Below, in pieces: positions 53,666 through 63,906 of a stretch of 64,000 nt of DNA (within the stretch, counting starts at the first letter, position 1; every line of letters begins with the position of its first letter). The translations under genes and the position numbers were made by a program. The notes under the pieces are model-generated. The model had not been told where the DNA came from and made no database searches. It saw only the letters and a program-made list of their open reading frames with translations. This stretch comes from Sepioteuthis lessoniana (Eukaryota > Mollusca > Cephalopoda > Myopsida > Loliginidae): NCBI GenBank assembly GCA_963585895.1, contig OY757921.1, positions 48,068,161-48,132,160 of the forward strand. The letters run 5' to 3'.

Positions 53666-55598
53666 AGGCATGTAAAGCCACTGGGCGCACTTGTTCGCAC
53701 GCGCGTGCACACACACACGAACACGTGCACGCTCGTAATTATTACATAAAATTATGCCTAGTAAATAATAACCGCTTATGTCTGAGGTTTTTTTTCACTA
53801 CAAACTATTGTTATATAATATCCCTCCACCTCCCTACCACCATTCCTCGAGCTGAAGTGTAGAAGCGTTTGATTGATCGATGTGATGTCAAAAGTGGCTT
53901 AAGAAACAAACGATGAGAATGTTTGCGTCTTGAGTTTTAGGCAGTTGGATTTCTGGAATAGTATAAAGTGGGCGTATTTTTAGGCTTAAATCTTTTAGAA
54001 GACCCCTTTTTAGGAGATTTAATATTTTATTCAGAAAATACAGGGATATCCTTCTTTCCTAAAAGGAGATAGCCGGCTTGGATTATTAAACATATTAATA
54101 AACCTCAGAACCGGGCTATAAATGAGTGTTTGTTCATTTCATTCATGACTGGAATCAAGTAACCGCTTCTCAACAAACTTTGCGAGTAACCACGACGCAA
54201 CAAGAAGCATTGGTCATGCATTCGTTTCTTCTCTCTTTGAAGCTGCTTATTTTTTGTTGGATCCCGGAAACTGAATAACACTAGACCATCTATGTGTTAG
54301 ATAAAATTCATTAAGTCTAAAGATTCTTTGGAAGTTCTCGTCACCTTAGGCACATATCATTTAGACACACACATGTACAAATACTTATTCACGTACACAC
54401 ATATATATACATAAATGAGTATATCTACTGAGAGAATCACGCACAATATTCACAGATACACACAACTATTCGAGACTCATTTAAAAAGTTCTAAGCCTCA
54501 GGAAGATATCAGATTTACAAAAAATGTAAATATATATTTACATGTAAATATATATTTGTAATAAGCGAGATTTTCTATCCTATCGACATTAGATAACCCT
54601 AAACCGGTTGACATCACGTTCAAATCAGTCAGTCACTTAAAAAACGCCTTTGGAAACCTTTCAGAGCGGGTATTGTCAGGTCAGTTTCGAAAGCATTTGT
54701 TAGTTAGACGATTGAAGTGGCATCCACTGTTGGACCTTGTGCCATACTTAACGAAGTTTTGTGCATATATCGACAGACCAAACTTAATACGCACACTCAT
54801 GCAAACACTTACCCCCACACCTCCAGACTAGGCTAAACACTCCCATACACCAGCACTTAAACTGTACTGAAACAACGGTGTGGCCACTCAGTCGCTCAAC
54901 ACAGCGAAAATAACAATGTTTGGGAGATGTCATGCCTAAAAGTGGGTCGAGCAATTATCAATTATTACGACTATAGACGTGGGGGAGGGGGTATCCGGGG
55001 AGTGGGTGATCATGGGTAGGGCGGGAATGAGGAACCGGATTATTTTAGCGCTAATAATGACATGGTTTCAATGCCTCGCCTTCACATTTTCTAATGACCT
55101 TTTTCAGATACAGTATACGTTCGGGTGGAATCCACAGTGCGAAACTCTATCAAAAGGGGTGGGTTGCCACCCACGCCGCTCACAAAGTAGTCGTTAATTA
55201 TTGCCAAGGAAGTTTTTTGATAAAGAATAAATGTAATTCCGAGCAACGTATCCTTAAGTAATCAATGATCGATTAACAATTAGGAGTCGTATAAGATTTC
55301 TAAAGAACAGATCAGTTTGAAATCTTCTGGATCTTATAATGTTGTAACAGCATTCCCATCCCAAGTGAACCTTATGATTATCTGTTTCACTGATAACAAA
55401 GGGTCAACCACGAAGACTCCAAGACGGTAAGTACGAAAAATGGTCACACGAGAATAGGAGATTTTGAAAAGTGTCAATCAGCGGCCATTTGTGGGTAAAT
55501 AGAAGGGTAAACAGTTCTTTACTCTTGATACAAGAAGAAAAACCTACTTAATTCCGCTTTCTTTAATAAAAAAAAAAAAACATTTTGATATGAGAATG
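53666..55598. other. Longest low-repeat stretch
   Basis: About 1.9 kb with few recognisable repeats. An alternating purine-pyrimidine patch lies at 53690-53735; a diverged tail-like piece (ACCCTAAACCGGTTGACATC) at 54594-54613; G-rich sequence at 54978-55030 with a 72-codon plus frame that I do not recognise. No exon is supported. Confidence 0.45.
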
Positions 55599-55599
55599 T

Positions 55600-55725
55600 G
55601 GCACGCCTAGCGTAACGGTCATCGTAAGAAATGGAATAGGTCACCAGAATTCAAATCCTGGATGAGGCTGAGCTAATGCTTTTTCGAAAGGCATGATTTT
55701 GTCTGTCTCCCTCCCAGCATTGAAT
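55600..55725 (+). repeat. SINE-D head
   Basis: TAGCGTAACGGTCATCG (A box region) and CAGAATTCAAATCCTGG (B box), then GATGAGGCTGAGCTAATG, shared with the 63285 copy (CAAACCCTGGATGAGGCTG). Confidence 0.72.
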
Positions 55726-55744
55726 ATAAAAAAAAAGTAAAGAT

Positions 55745-55998
55745 GGCGTCTGTAGTGTAGTCGAGAGTGACCTGAAGGCTCCCTTTTCAATAGCTACAAC
55801 ACTGAGGTGTAGGGGAGGGCGCTACTCCTATCCCTGGATTGCTCCACTTTACCCTTGATACGTATATTATAATGCTGAGTGTTAAGCAAGGAGGTATCAA
55901 GTACCATTTTTAAAGTCTTTGGTATGACTCGACCTGGGATTGAACCCAGGTCTCCCGGACCATTGGCGAACACTCAACCCACTTGGCCAAATCATAAA
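55745..55998 (-). repeat. SINE-C copy, best head
   Basis: On the minus strand the head reads TTGGCCAAGTGGGTTGAGTG (A box), then CTGGGTTCAATCCCAGG (B box), the best match to tRNA promoters in this family. The body is collinear with 22522 and 26838. Confidence 0.9.
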
Positions 55999-56286
55999 GG
56001 AATGTAAATAATTAAATAAAACTCCAATCTACAAATTTATAAATGATCATTTCTTTAAATTGAGTGAAAGTTTTGCTGAAAAACAGAAGTTACAAAGTCT
56101 TTCCTTATCAGAAAAGATAATATTAATCGGAAGGTATATATTTGCCAATTTTATGTAATTACTTTCGATGTAATTATTTATGTGCTCTAAGTCTGAGTTA
56201 ATAAATTTTGTATCGATAAAAGTCATTATGTTGAAAAAGAAATGTATTTATATGGCTGAATTTTTATCAGCATAGGACAGATAGAA

Positions 56287-56540
56287 TAATAGTTTGGTTT
56301 GGTTTCTTTTGTTAAATAGCATATCAACCTTTACAGGTTCTTTAATGCCAAAGCCATTCTGCTAGAAGAACAGTACTGGTACTGTTTAACCCATAGCTGG
56401 GAGGATAAGGGGGTTCATACCTTTCCCAAGGGTATTTGCCCGAAAGTGAACGTAATAGCGCGACTGGAGTACGAACTCGCGTATTACGATTCCGCAGTCT
56501 ATCGCTTTAACCATTTACACCACGAGGACACCCCCTAGAA
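56287..56540 (-). repeat. SINE-A, full length
   Basis: About 250 bp. On the minus strand: GTGGTGTAAATGGTTAAAGC (A box), GAGTTCGTACTCC (B box, one change), TATTACGTTCACTTTCGGGC, GGTATGAACCCCCTTATCC, then the shared tail. Confidence 0.92.
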
Positions 56541-56659
56541 TAATAGTGCGAATAGTTTTAACTCCATAGAAATGTGAACAAACATTCGTTCAGTTTAAGA
56601 AAAAATTTAACGAAGCTGAAATTTAATTCATTCTTTCTTGAAAGAAAAGATTGTAGATT

Positions 56660-56795
56660 TTCATTGGTTTGGTTTTCGTTTGGTTTTTTTCATGGCATAT
56701 CAACCTTTGTAGGTTATTAAATGCCAAAGCCAATCTCTTAGGAGAACAGTAGTGGTACTATTTAACTCATAGCTGGGAGTGTAGATTTTCAATGA
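56660..56795 (-). repeat. SINE-A 3' part
   Basis: Tail CATGGCATATCAACCTTTGT, then AGGAGAACAGTAGTGGTACT and CTCATAGCTGGGAG. The head is missing. Confidence 0.85.
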
Positions 56796-57043
56796 AAAGA
56801 AATTTACCAAACGGTATTTGAGTAAATATAGGTAATTCCATACTTATTAAAGTAATACGTATTTCTTTGATTATTTATAAGTTAATGGTAGGTTCGAAAT
56901 TGCATGTAAAAAAAGTTAATGATTTATCTATGATTCTAATAATCTAAAAATTGTATTTTTAACCTTTTTGGAAGGAAAAGACTTTTTTAAATTATTTTGG
57001 CTTTTGATCCTTCAAATTTTGCGCGACAAGTCAAATAATGTCT

Positions 57044-57702
57044 TGCCCAGTCGGCTGAGGCCGTAGAATACACCGATTGTACCTCTACAGAGGGGTAAGA
57101 CCCCCGATGAGAGTCCTGGATATGACACTAAACAATCTGATGGTGAGGGTCCAGTGATGCTGGAGCTTTGGAGAATGCAGAGCCATTACTCCCAGGTCCA
57201 CTCTGGCCTGAAATGGTAACACCTGATAGGGCCCTATCTATGAGTTAAATAGAAGTAAATGCATACTTATGCTAAACTAAATTGTTTCTATAAGAACTGT
57301 TTGACTAAATCGAATAGCTTGAAATAGAAATGTTTTTGTTTAAACTGTACTTACATTTAAACTGCGTGCTTATGCTAAACTGAATTGGTTGAAATGGAAC
57401 TGTTTTTGACATTGAAACACTACTTACTCTAATCTTAATTGTTTTATATAGAACTGTTTTGACATTTAACTGTATGTAAATAAAATCTTACTTATACTAA
57501 ACTGAATTAGCTGAATTAGAACTGTTTGACTAAACTGGATAGCTTGAAATAGAAATGATTTTGACAATTAAACTGTGTACTCATGCTAAACTGAATTGTT
57601 TGAAATAGAACTAACTATTTGCATAAAAATGGATTTGGCGTTAAGAAACCTACAAAGGTTGATATGCCATAAAACCCAACCAACCAACCAACCAACCAAT
57701 CA
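57044..57702 (+). repeat. Element B, full-length reference copy
   Basis: About 660 bp. Head GCCCAGTCGGCTGAGGCCGT, hairpin GTCCAGTGATGCTGGAG, box GGGCCCTATCTATGAG, six to seven internal type I units of about 50-60 bp, tail GGTTGATATGCCATAAAAC and terminal (CCAA)n. Used here to define the family. Confidence 0.93.
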
Positions 57703-58061
57703 AATAATGTCATCTGCGAAGTATCCCAAAATTTAGGAATTCATGTGAATGCACTGGTAAATGCAAAAATATAGATACAAAAATTACAAGTCTTTTTTTT
57801 TTTTTTTCTTTTGCAAAAATATCATTTAAGCACGCATACACACACAGCAAAATATTTCCTACCCAGAACATCGATGTTCAATACCTGACAAAAGTCAAGA
57901 TGCCGAAGATGCTGAATTTCAACGTAACCCATTATTCCTATCTCTATTTGCAAGTTTTTCCCAATCCCCCAAGTCACATTGACTGTCATAAAGACCAATG
58001 ACTAGAAAGAGAAGGAAAGAGAGTGTATATGTGTGTATCTGTTGGTAGGTATCTGATTGAT

Positions 58062-58065
<4 letters not shown>
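57703..58065. other. No recognised feature
   Basis: AT-rich spacer, ending at a (CA)n array (58066-58094). Confidence 0.5.
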
Positions 58066-58099
<34 letters not shown>

Positions 58100-58135
58100 A
58101 TACTTAGAGGAGGCTCTTTGAGTATCACCTTGTTC

Positions 58136-58350
58136 TAATACTCTTAGGAAAAGGTATGAATCCACCAGTTGTCCCCCAGCAATGAATAAATAGTAGGGTG
58201 GACTTTTTTTTTATCCCTGGTTAGGCAACCAACCTGGAAGAAAGAAAATTCTGTATTCAAACCAGCTTTACATCTCTTAAAAATTGACTTTGCGTCACAT
58301 TCTGTCCATGATGGAGGGTTTAGACAGAAAATTTTATCAGAATATCTCCA
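58136..58350 (+). repeat. SINE-D copy
   Basis: TAGGAAAAGGTATGAATCC, AGCAATGAATAAATAGTAGG, AGGCAACCAACCTGGAAGAA, TCAAACCAGCTTTACATCTC, ATTGACTTTGCGTCACATTC. Confidence 0.82.
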
Positions 58351-58482
58351 ACCCATAATATGCACATCCTGTACCCAGGACAAAATTAGCATCGACCTTC
58401 AGGGTGTTGTAATTTTGTTTCCTATCGGCAAAAAAAAAACAGTGTTGATCCGGGTTTTTTTCACATAGCAAGCTCTACAACC

Positions 58483-58516
58483 CCTGATGAAGACTTCTAA
58501 TTGAAACAATATTTAT
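58483..58516 (+). ncRNA. Degenerate hammerhead-like motif
   Basis: CTGATGA (58484-58490), a poorly pairing stem II, TGAAAC, then ATATTTATC. The core boxes are present but stem II and stem III are not convincing. Confidence 0.4.
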
Positions 58517-58696
58517 CTATCATAATCATTTCTCAAACTAAAATAATTTTGATAAAACACTTTTGCATTAAAAAAAAAAAAAGATTGAAGGCGCAACGCG
58601 TTGACAAATAAAAAAATCCATCAAAAATATTTTTACCGTTTTTTTAATTTTCTACGTACATTCTATAAGATTCAATTCATTTCTTCCAATATATAT

Positions 58697-59040
58697 ATGA
58701 TGCAACATACGCCTAGAGAAGTCATGGCATGCTATTGACAGGTAATCAATCTAATGGAAATCTAATCTATCCGATAAAATAAAGCTACATATCTTACGTA
58801 GCTGTAGCTGTGTCCACATTACCATATGGACGAATTAACAAAATCCATCGAGAAATTGCTCGATGGGAACAATAAAAGAATGCTACGTGCAGCTAAGAAC
58901 AAATGATTGAAGCAACAACCCACAAAACAGCAGCTGTACGACCATCTACCACCTATCTCATAAACCAGCCCAGTAAGACATACAAGACATGCAGGGCACT
59001 GCTGGAGAAGCTTCATAAATGATAAACGATTGGTATGGAT
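58697..59040 (+). pseudogene. RTE-like LINE fossil
   Basis: Degraded blocks in order: a SNLIYPIK-like (KSDLTDKMKR) region, ELTKSIEKLLDGNNKRMLRA, QQPTKQQLYDHLPPIS, RHTRHAGHCWRS. Plus orientation, several stops. Confidence 0.85.
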
Positions 59041-59115
59041 GGCGAGAGAGAGAGAGAGGGGGGGAGTTAATGAATTCCGAACTATCGGCACAACTTGATA
59101 ACATATGTGTGGGCG

Positions 59116-59417
59116 CTTTTGTAGGTTATTTAATGGCAAATCCATTTTATACATATAAACAGTTCTATTTCAAGCAATTCAGTTTAACATGAGTACACAG
59201 TTAGTTCTATTTGACCCAAGTGCTACCACTCCGGGTCAGAGAGGACCTGGAAGCAATGGCAATGAAGGGGTACTTCGCATTCCCCAAAGCTCCAGCATTA
59301 CTGGAGCCTCACCATCAGATTGTTTAGCGTCACATATCCAGGACACTCATTGGAGAAGTTTTACTCCTCTGCAGAGATGCAGTCGTTGTATTCTGCAGCC
59401 CCAGACGACTGGGCTAT
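59116..59417 (-). repeat. Element B, short copy
   Basis: Tail (GTAGGTTATTTAATGGC), a single internal unit, then the complete head (CCGGGTCAGAGAGGACCTGG ... CAGCCCCAGACGACTGGGC). About 300 bp: shortest copy with both ends. Confidence 0.9.
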
Positions 59418-59489
59418 ACACATGTGTGTGTGTCTGTGTTCAGTACCGTAGCTCGGTAATTAGCATGTAGGAATGTTTGAGAGCTTCAG

Positions 59490-59492
<3 letters not shown>

Positions 59493-59562
<70 letters not shown>

Positions 59563-59573
59563 GTTGTTGTTGT
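59493..59573. repeat. (TG)n microsatellite
   Basis: TG array of about 68 bp followed by TTG units. Confidence 0.97.
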
Positions 59574-59579
59574 TTTTGG

Positions 59580-60045
59580 GGGGGGTCGGAATATTTACAG
59601 TCTCTACAACTAATGCACTCGTAACTAACTCTATCGCCATATTGACAAAAGTTAGGTCAGACGCCCGAAAAATGTCGGCAGCTTTCAAATCGTAGCGTCT
59701 AAGGCGCGAGCTGCAACCACTCAACGTTCGTATTGTTAACGGAAATTTTGCCGCTTTTACCATAAATACCAAAAATGACATTTTGTTTTGTGAAAGCAAA
59801 CCTCATTCTCGTGTGAGGCGTTGAGCTGGGCAATTTTCTCTCAGCATTAAAGGTTGGATCAGGATTTGGTTTGAAGGAGAAAGAGAAAAATGAGGGGGAG
59901 GGGATTAAAAGCAAAGAGACAAGGAAAAAAGGAAAAGATGGAAGGTAAAAAGGAAGCGAAGGACATAAGAGGGAAATATACAAGAATGGTTTGATGGTGA
60001 AGGAAAAAGAATGAAAGAATGAAGAATTAGAAAAGAAAAATGTTA
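59580..60045. other. No recognised feature
   Basis: Balanced composition to 59830, then purine-rich to 60040. No protein-like frame. Confidence 0.5.
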
Positions 60046-60047
60046 AC

Positions 60048-60109
60048 ATGTTTTAAATAAATAACCTCCGATAGTTGATATTCCATAAAATCAAACCAAA
60101 CCGAACCAA

Positions 60110-60164
<55 letters not shown>
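60048..60164 (+). repeat. Tail fragment plus (AT)n
   Basis: Diverged shared tail (TAACCTCCGATAGTTGATAT) followed by CAAACCAAACCGAACCAAG and an AT array at 60112-60164. Confidence 0.8.
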
Positions 60165-60167
<3 letters not shown>

Positions 60168-60326
60168 AAGAGTGTATATTTAGGCAGCAAGTTATTATTC
60201 CAGCGAGTTTTATTGAAGACGACGGAATACAATTTGTTTGTTATTTTTGATTTTATTTTTCCCTACTCTTTGTTATTTTTCAAGTGTCGGGATTTAGACG
60301 GTAAATGAATTCTCCCATATCTTCTG

Positions 60327-60365
60327 CCCAAGCGCTTTCGACCATACTTTTGGTCCTCGTCAGGG
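60327..60365 (-). ncRNA. Hammerhead-ribozyme-like motif, intact core
   Basis: On the minus strand: stem I CCU/GGG (last pair U-G), CUGACGA (fits CUGANGA exactly), stem II GACC/GGUC with an 8-nt loop, GAA, the palindrome AGCGCU as stem III, then U as cleavage nucleotide. Every conserved core position is present. The palindromic stem III implies dimeric folding. Best solitary candidate in the window. Confidence 0.7.
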
Positions 60366-60409
60366 ATAATAAACAGTGTTCCATCATCTTTAACAAAACT
60401 TGCTTGAAT

Positions 60410-60428
60410 GTATATATATATATATATA

Positions 60429-60500
<72 letters not shown>
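60410..60500. repeat. (TA)n(TG)n microsatellite
   Basis: Short TA then about 68 bp TG, 45 bp from the ribozyme-like motif. Confidence 0.95.
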
Positions 60501-60504
<4 letters not shown>

Positions 60505-60965
60505 TACGTATTTGGGTCAATCAACAAGTTATAAGCCTCACCAAATTTTTGGATTTGTTGCACACTTCTTACCTTCGTATGAGTCCTACTTGCACAGAAA
60601 TTAAGACAGAAATCTTAATAAGTTTTCTTAGTTTTATTCGAAATGGCAGTGAATTGCCACGACGAAAATGTTCGGCAATGACTCTTTTTTTCGGACTGCA
60701 GCTTAGAACTTTTTGAATGACTCACATATATATTGTATAATACTGCAGACATTTCCTCAAAAGTTTAATATTCTAGATAAGTACAAATATTTGGTTAATT
60801 TACCATAAAAGATAATACATGAAACAACTTTAGAAAAAACAGAGCGAGAAGGGGTCAAGGTAAACAATGTGATTTCCCGCCATTTTACCAATGTTCTATT
60901 TGGCACATGCGCATACAAATGGTATATACAACTGAAATTGCGGTGTTTATCAAGAGTAAGGTTCG
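60501..60965. other. No recognised feature
   Basis: AT-rich; the 102-codon plus frame is repeat-derived at its N-terminus and unrecognised beyond. Confidence 0.5.
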
Positions 60966-61040
60966 ATTTAGTTTATTTATTAAATGGCATATCAACTCTT
61001 TATGGGGTATTTGATGTCGAAATTGGATTCATTTATCAGT
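60966..61040 (-). repeat. Tail fragment of element B or SINE-A
   Basis: AAATGGCATATCAACTCTTT then GGGTATTTGATGTCG, a diverged reverse-complemented tail. Confidence 0.75.
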
Positions 61041-61378
61041 GTTAGATTAATTTTCATGTTTCATGGCATTTTTAATAGCCGTTTTTTTTTTTCATTTTTC
61101 TACAATCATTTGTTTACACAGAGAAGGATTTTCCAAACACAAATAGAAGAATGGGAAATCAGTTAATCTATAAAATTCTGAAAATGACAAAATTTCCTGA
61201 CGTGAAGTCAGTGCCCACAATTTCTGAAACCAGGGAGGGAAGATATGTGAAATTTTGGTGAGATTTGATAAATGAATTTCTTGGCCACATTTGCTTTCTC
61301 TTTTTAAAGAATGATTGTGAATTGACAATATATTCTATTAATAGTATTTTTTGGAGTCGTTAATGATATGATAGTTTT
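61041..61378. other. No recognised feature
   Basis: AT-rich DNA forming the 3' flank of the RTE-like LINE that follows. Confidence 0.5.
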
Positions 61379-63282
61379 CATCATCATCATCATCATGTCG
61401 CGCCGCCAGCGCGGATATCCTTGACCCTCTCTCGCCATTTCTCCCTATCATTCATCGCCTCCGGCAGGTCTTCAGGGTTACATCCTGTGTCCTCACATAG
61501 TTGCTGTATGTATGTTCGTGCTGGTCGTCCCACTCTTGCACATCCATATGTGGGGGTCCACAGGAGTACATCGCTTATGAGCTCGTCCTTGCTTCTCCAG
61601 CAGTGTCCTGCGTGTCTGGTTCGTCGAACTTGTATAGTTTTCGTGATGGGGGGCAAGTGTCCGTATAGTTGGAGTCTCGTGGGGTGCTGTCGCCAGGACT
61701 TGTTTAATACTGCTCTCAACATTCTTGAGTAATTTCCGTCCAGCCTCCTCTCCAGCCGCTTCGTAAGCGTCCATGTGGTGCATCCATATAGCAGTATCGA
61801 CACAACCGCTGCCTGGAAGAAACTGCGTTTCATTTTATCAGTTAGGTCCGACTTCCATATGATCGAGAGCCTATCGATAGCTGTCCATGCTTTCGTCAGT
61901 CGAGTGTCGATGTCCTTTTCGGTTGATGAGACCCTACTTCCTAGGTAGGTGAATTTGTCGACTAGTTTCAGAGAGGCTCCGTCTAGTGTGGCAATGTTGC
62001 CCGTTTGGTTGTAACACATATATTCAGTTTTGTTTGCATTGACATGGAGGCCAATGCCAGCTGCAGCTCGTTCCAGACTATGCAGTAGTGTCTCTGTTTG
62101 ATTAGGCGTATTCGCTAGTATCGCCAGGTCATCAGCGTAGTCGGCGTCCGTGATTGTTTTTGCGGGGTACCTTTTGCTTCTTCTCTTAGTCAGCTCGAAG
62201 CCATTTTCTCTGATTTTGTCGATCGAAGTCCTAAGCACATAGTCTAGACAGATGATAAAGAGGTACGGGGCTAGTGTGTCTCCTTGTAGTACTCCTGCAA
62301 CAATGTCGAAGTATTCCGTGTCTCCATCTGGTGAACGTACTTTCACTTTGGTGTTTCTGTAGAGAATCATTATCGCTGCTACTGTTTCTTTTGGTAGGCC
62401 GTATGCTAGTAGGATTTGCTCCATCTTCCCTCTGTGTATGGAATCGAAGGCCTTGGTAAAGTCGACAAATAGTAATGTCGCCTGTAAGTTTTTTGCCCGA
62501 ACGCCTTCCAGGATTCTACGGATGGTCAGTATATGTGAGGTTGTGGATCTATTTCTCCGGAAGCCATTTTGGTTTTTCCTAAGGATGTTGTCTATTTTGG
62601 GTTCTATGCGGTTTCGTAGTAGGGCATTGTAGATTTTGGCTGCTATGGATGTAAGTGTTATCCCTCGGTAGTTCTTGGCTAGTCCGAGGTCGCCTTTTTT
62701 AGGGAATGGAAGGATGCATCCCTTCGTCCATCTCTCTATCCTATTTTGACTATAGACTGCGTTGCATTGCCGGAGCAGTATATCGTCGAATTGTCTAGTC
62801 TTCCACACTTCTGGGGGGATCTCGTCTAGCCCTGCCGCTTTCCTATTTTTAATTCTTCTGAGAACCGAGTCGAGTTCCTCTTTGGTGAAAGGACCTAGTT
62901 TTACGTCTAATTGCTTGCTAATAATTCTGGTGATCGGTTCATCCGTTATTTCCGGTGGGTTTCCTAGTAGATTTTTGAAATGCTGTTCCCACAGTTTTAC
63001 TCTTTCTTGTTGGCTTGCAGCTTTCAATTTTGCTTTGGCTGTGCTCTTCCTTCCACTTACTTCGTTTATTGTTTGCCAGGCTATCCTGGATTGTCTGTCT
63101 TCCACCGAGTCTCTAATCTTATCTATCTGATTTTGTATGTATTCTGTCTGTTCTTTTAGGTATATTCCTGTTAATTGATGTTGTGCCTTTTCTAGTTCTC
63201 GTGCATTTGTGTTTGTTGGGTTCTTTTGATAGCTTTTGGAGGCAGTCTTCACAAGTGTACGTTTTAGTTTTAGTCGCAGGAA
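61379..63282 (-). mobile_element. RTE-like LINE, 5'-truncated, recent
   Basis: On the minus strand the element begins near 63282, where it meets a SINE-D, carries one long RT frame and ends in (ATG)n at 61379-61396 (seen as CATCATCAT on plus). There is almost no 3' UTR: the stop codon lies next to the tail, a hallmark of RTE elements. The apurinic-type endonuclease expected upstream is absent, so the copy is non-autonomous. Close similarity to 51100-52232 supports recent activity. Confidence 0.92.
61393..63252 (-). CDS. Reverse transcriptase ORF of the RTE-like LINE (partial)
   Basis: An RNA-directed DNA polymerase that would copy element RNA at the target site. About 619 residues are open; the apparent start is a GTG and not a real start, since the frame runs on upstream to a stop near 63298. 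Visible parts: basic N-terminal linker (1-100); finger region RKAAGLDEIPPEVWK (about 137-151); KGDLGLAKNYRGITLTSIAA (186-205); motif A FVDFTKAFDS with the first catalytic Asp at about 264; VLQGDTLAPYLF (321-332); catalytic box YADD (372-375); thumb start FTYLGS (434-439); C-terminal RTRHAGHCWRS and GRPARTYIQQLCEDTGC with DLPEAMNDREKWRERV. No stop or frameshift. The N-terminal endonuclease (about 250-300 residues in RTE proteins) is missing, so it is probably not mobile alone. No host gene context. Confidence 0.93.
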   Translation of the reverse strand: MKTASKSYQKNPTNTNARELEKAQHQLTGIYLKEQTEYIQNQIDKIRDSVEDRQSRIAWQTINEVSGRKSTAKAKLKAASQQERVKLWEQHFKNLLGNPPEITDEPITRIISKQLDVKLGPFTKEELDSVLRRIKNRKAAGLDEIPPEVWKTRQFDDILLRQCNAVYSQNRIERWTKGCILPFPKKGDLGLAKNYRGITLTSIAAKIYNALLRNRIEPKIDNILRKNQNGFRRNRSTTSHILTIRRILEGVRAKNLQATLLFVDFTKAFDSIHRGKMEQILLAYGLPKETVAAIMILYRNTKVKVRSPDGDTEYFDIVAGVLQGDTLAPYLFIICLDYVLRTSIDKIRENGFELTKRRSKRYPAKTITDADYADDLAILANTPNQTETLLHSLERAAAGIGLHVNANKTEYMCYNQTGNIATLDGASLKLVDKFTYLGSRVSSTEKDIDTRLTKAWTAIDRLSIIWKSDLTDKMKRSFFQAAVVSILLYGCTTWTLTKRLERRLDGNYSRMLRAVLNKSWRQHPTRLQLYGHLPPITKTIQVRRTRHAGHCWRSKDELISDVLLWTPTYGCARVGRPARTYIQQLCEDTGCNPEDLPEAMNDREKWRERVKDIRAGGAT

Positions 63283-63284
63283 AT

Positions 63285-63475
63285 GGGCACGGTAACCCTA
63301 GTTCAAACCCTGGATGAGGCTGTTTTCATTTCACATAGTATTAATAACCTTCATCTATGGCTAAATAGTGGGCACATTGGACTCTTTAGCTTTGGTATGG
63401 CAACTGGTCTGGAAGAAAGAAAAGTAAATTCAAACCTATTAAACTTCACTTAAAATTGACTTTGTTTCACCTCCT
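63285..63475 (+). repeat. SINE-D copy
   Basis: B box TAGTTCAAACCCTGG, GATGAGGCTG, CTATGGCTAAATAGTGGG, TATGGCAACTGGTCTGGAAG, TTCAAACCTATTAAACTTCA, ATTGACTTTGTTTCAC. This copy links the SINE-D head (55600) with the SINE-D body (33880, 58136). Confidence 0.85.
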
Positions 63476-63479
63476 GAAA

Positions 63480-63690
63480 TAAGTATTCAAATCTAATAAA
63501 AAATAAATAGCAAACAGGTGTGTGATTTCAAGTATTTATATGTAATGATACTTTATAATCAATTATATGGTTTAAAGTAACTACTCCTATTTAATAATAA
63601 TCATTTGTTTAACAATAGTTATATGGGTTCAATCATCTAATGATATTTATAATCCTTTTAGAAATTATTAGTGCTTCAAGTAACTATTCA
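63480..63690 (-). repeat. Element B, subfamily II internal units
   Basis: GTGATTTCAAGTATTTATAT, CAATTATATGGTTTAAAGTA and TTTGTTTAACAATAGTTATA: three diverged antisense type II units without head or tail. Confidence 0.65.
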
Positions 63691-63696
63691 GAGAAT

Positions 63697-63895
63697 CTTT
63701 CGTGGTGTAATGACTAAAGTGTTGGGCTGCGGCCTCGAAGTAAGTGAGTTCGAACCCCAGCCACTCTATTACGTTCATTTTCGGACTCATAACCTTGCGA
63801 AAGATAACCTTCTTATCCTCCCCCCAGCTATTCTTCTACAAGGATGGCTTTGGCATTAAATAACCCACGAAGGTTGATATGCCATTAAACACACA
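63697..63895 (+). repeat. SINE-A, full length
   Basis: A box CGTGGTGTAATGACTAAAG, B box GAGTTCGAACCCC (fits GGTTCGANNCC well), TCTATTACGTTCATTTTCGG, TTCTACAAGGATGGC, shared tail TAACCCACGAAGGTTGATAT then GCCATTAAAC. Confidence 0.93.
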
Positions 63896-63906
63896 AACCA
63901 AACCCA

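Noticed and set aside
53690..53735. Z-DNA-forming regulatory site
   Set aside because: Alternating purine-pyrimidine tract is only a short imperfect (CA)n-like stretch; nothing points to function.
54979..55197. Coding exon in the low-repeat region
   Set aside because: 72 open codons with no similarity I can recognise and no clear splice acceptor.
59440..59799. 119-codon minus-strand ORF with poly-His/Thr
   Set aside because: Frame is carried through a (TG)n array; no recognisable domain on either side.
62762..63130. 122-codon plus-strand ORF
   Set aside because: Antisense shadow of the intact RT ORF.
63697..63770. Functional tRNA gene
   Set aside because: Good A and B boxes, but no complete cloverleaf, and the sequence continues into a SINE body present in many copies.
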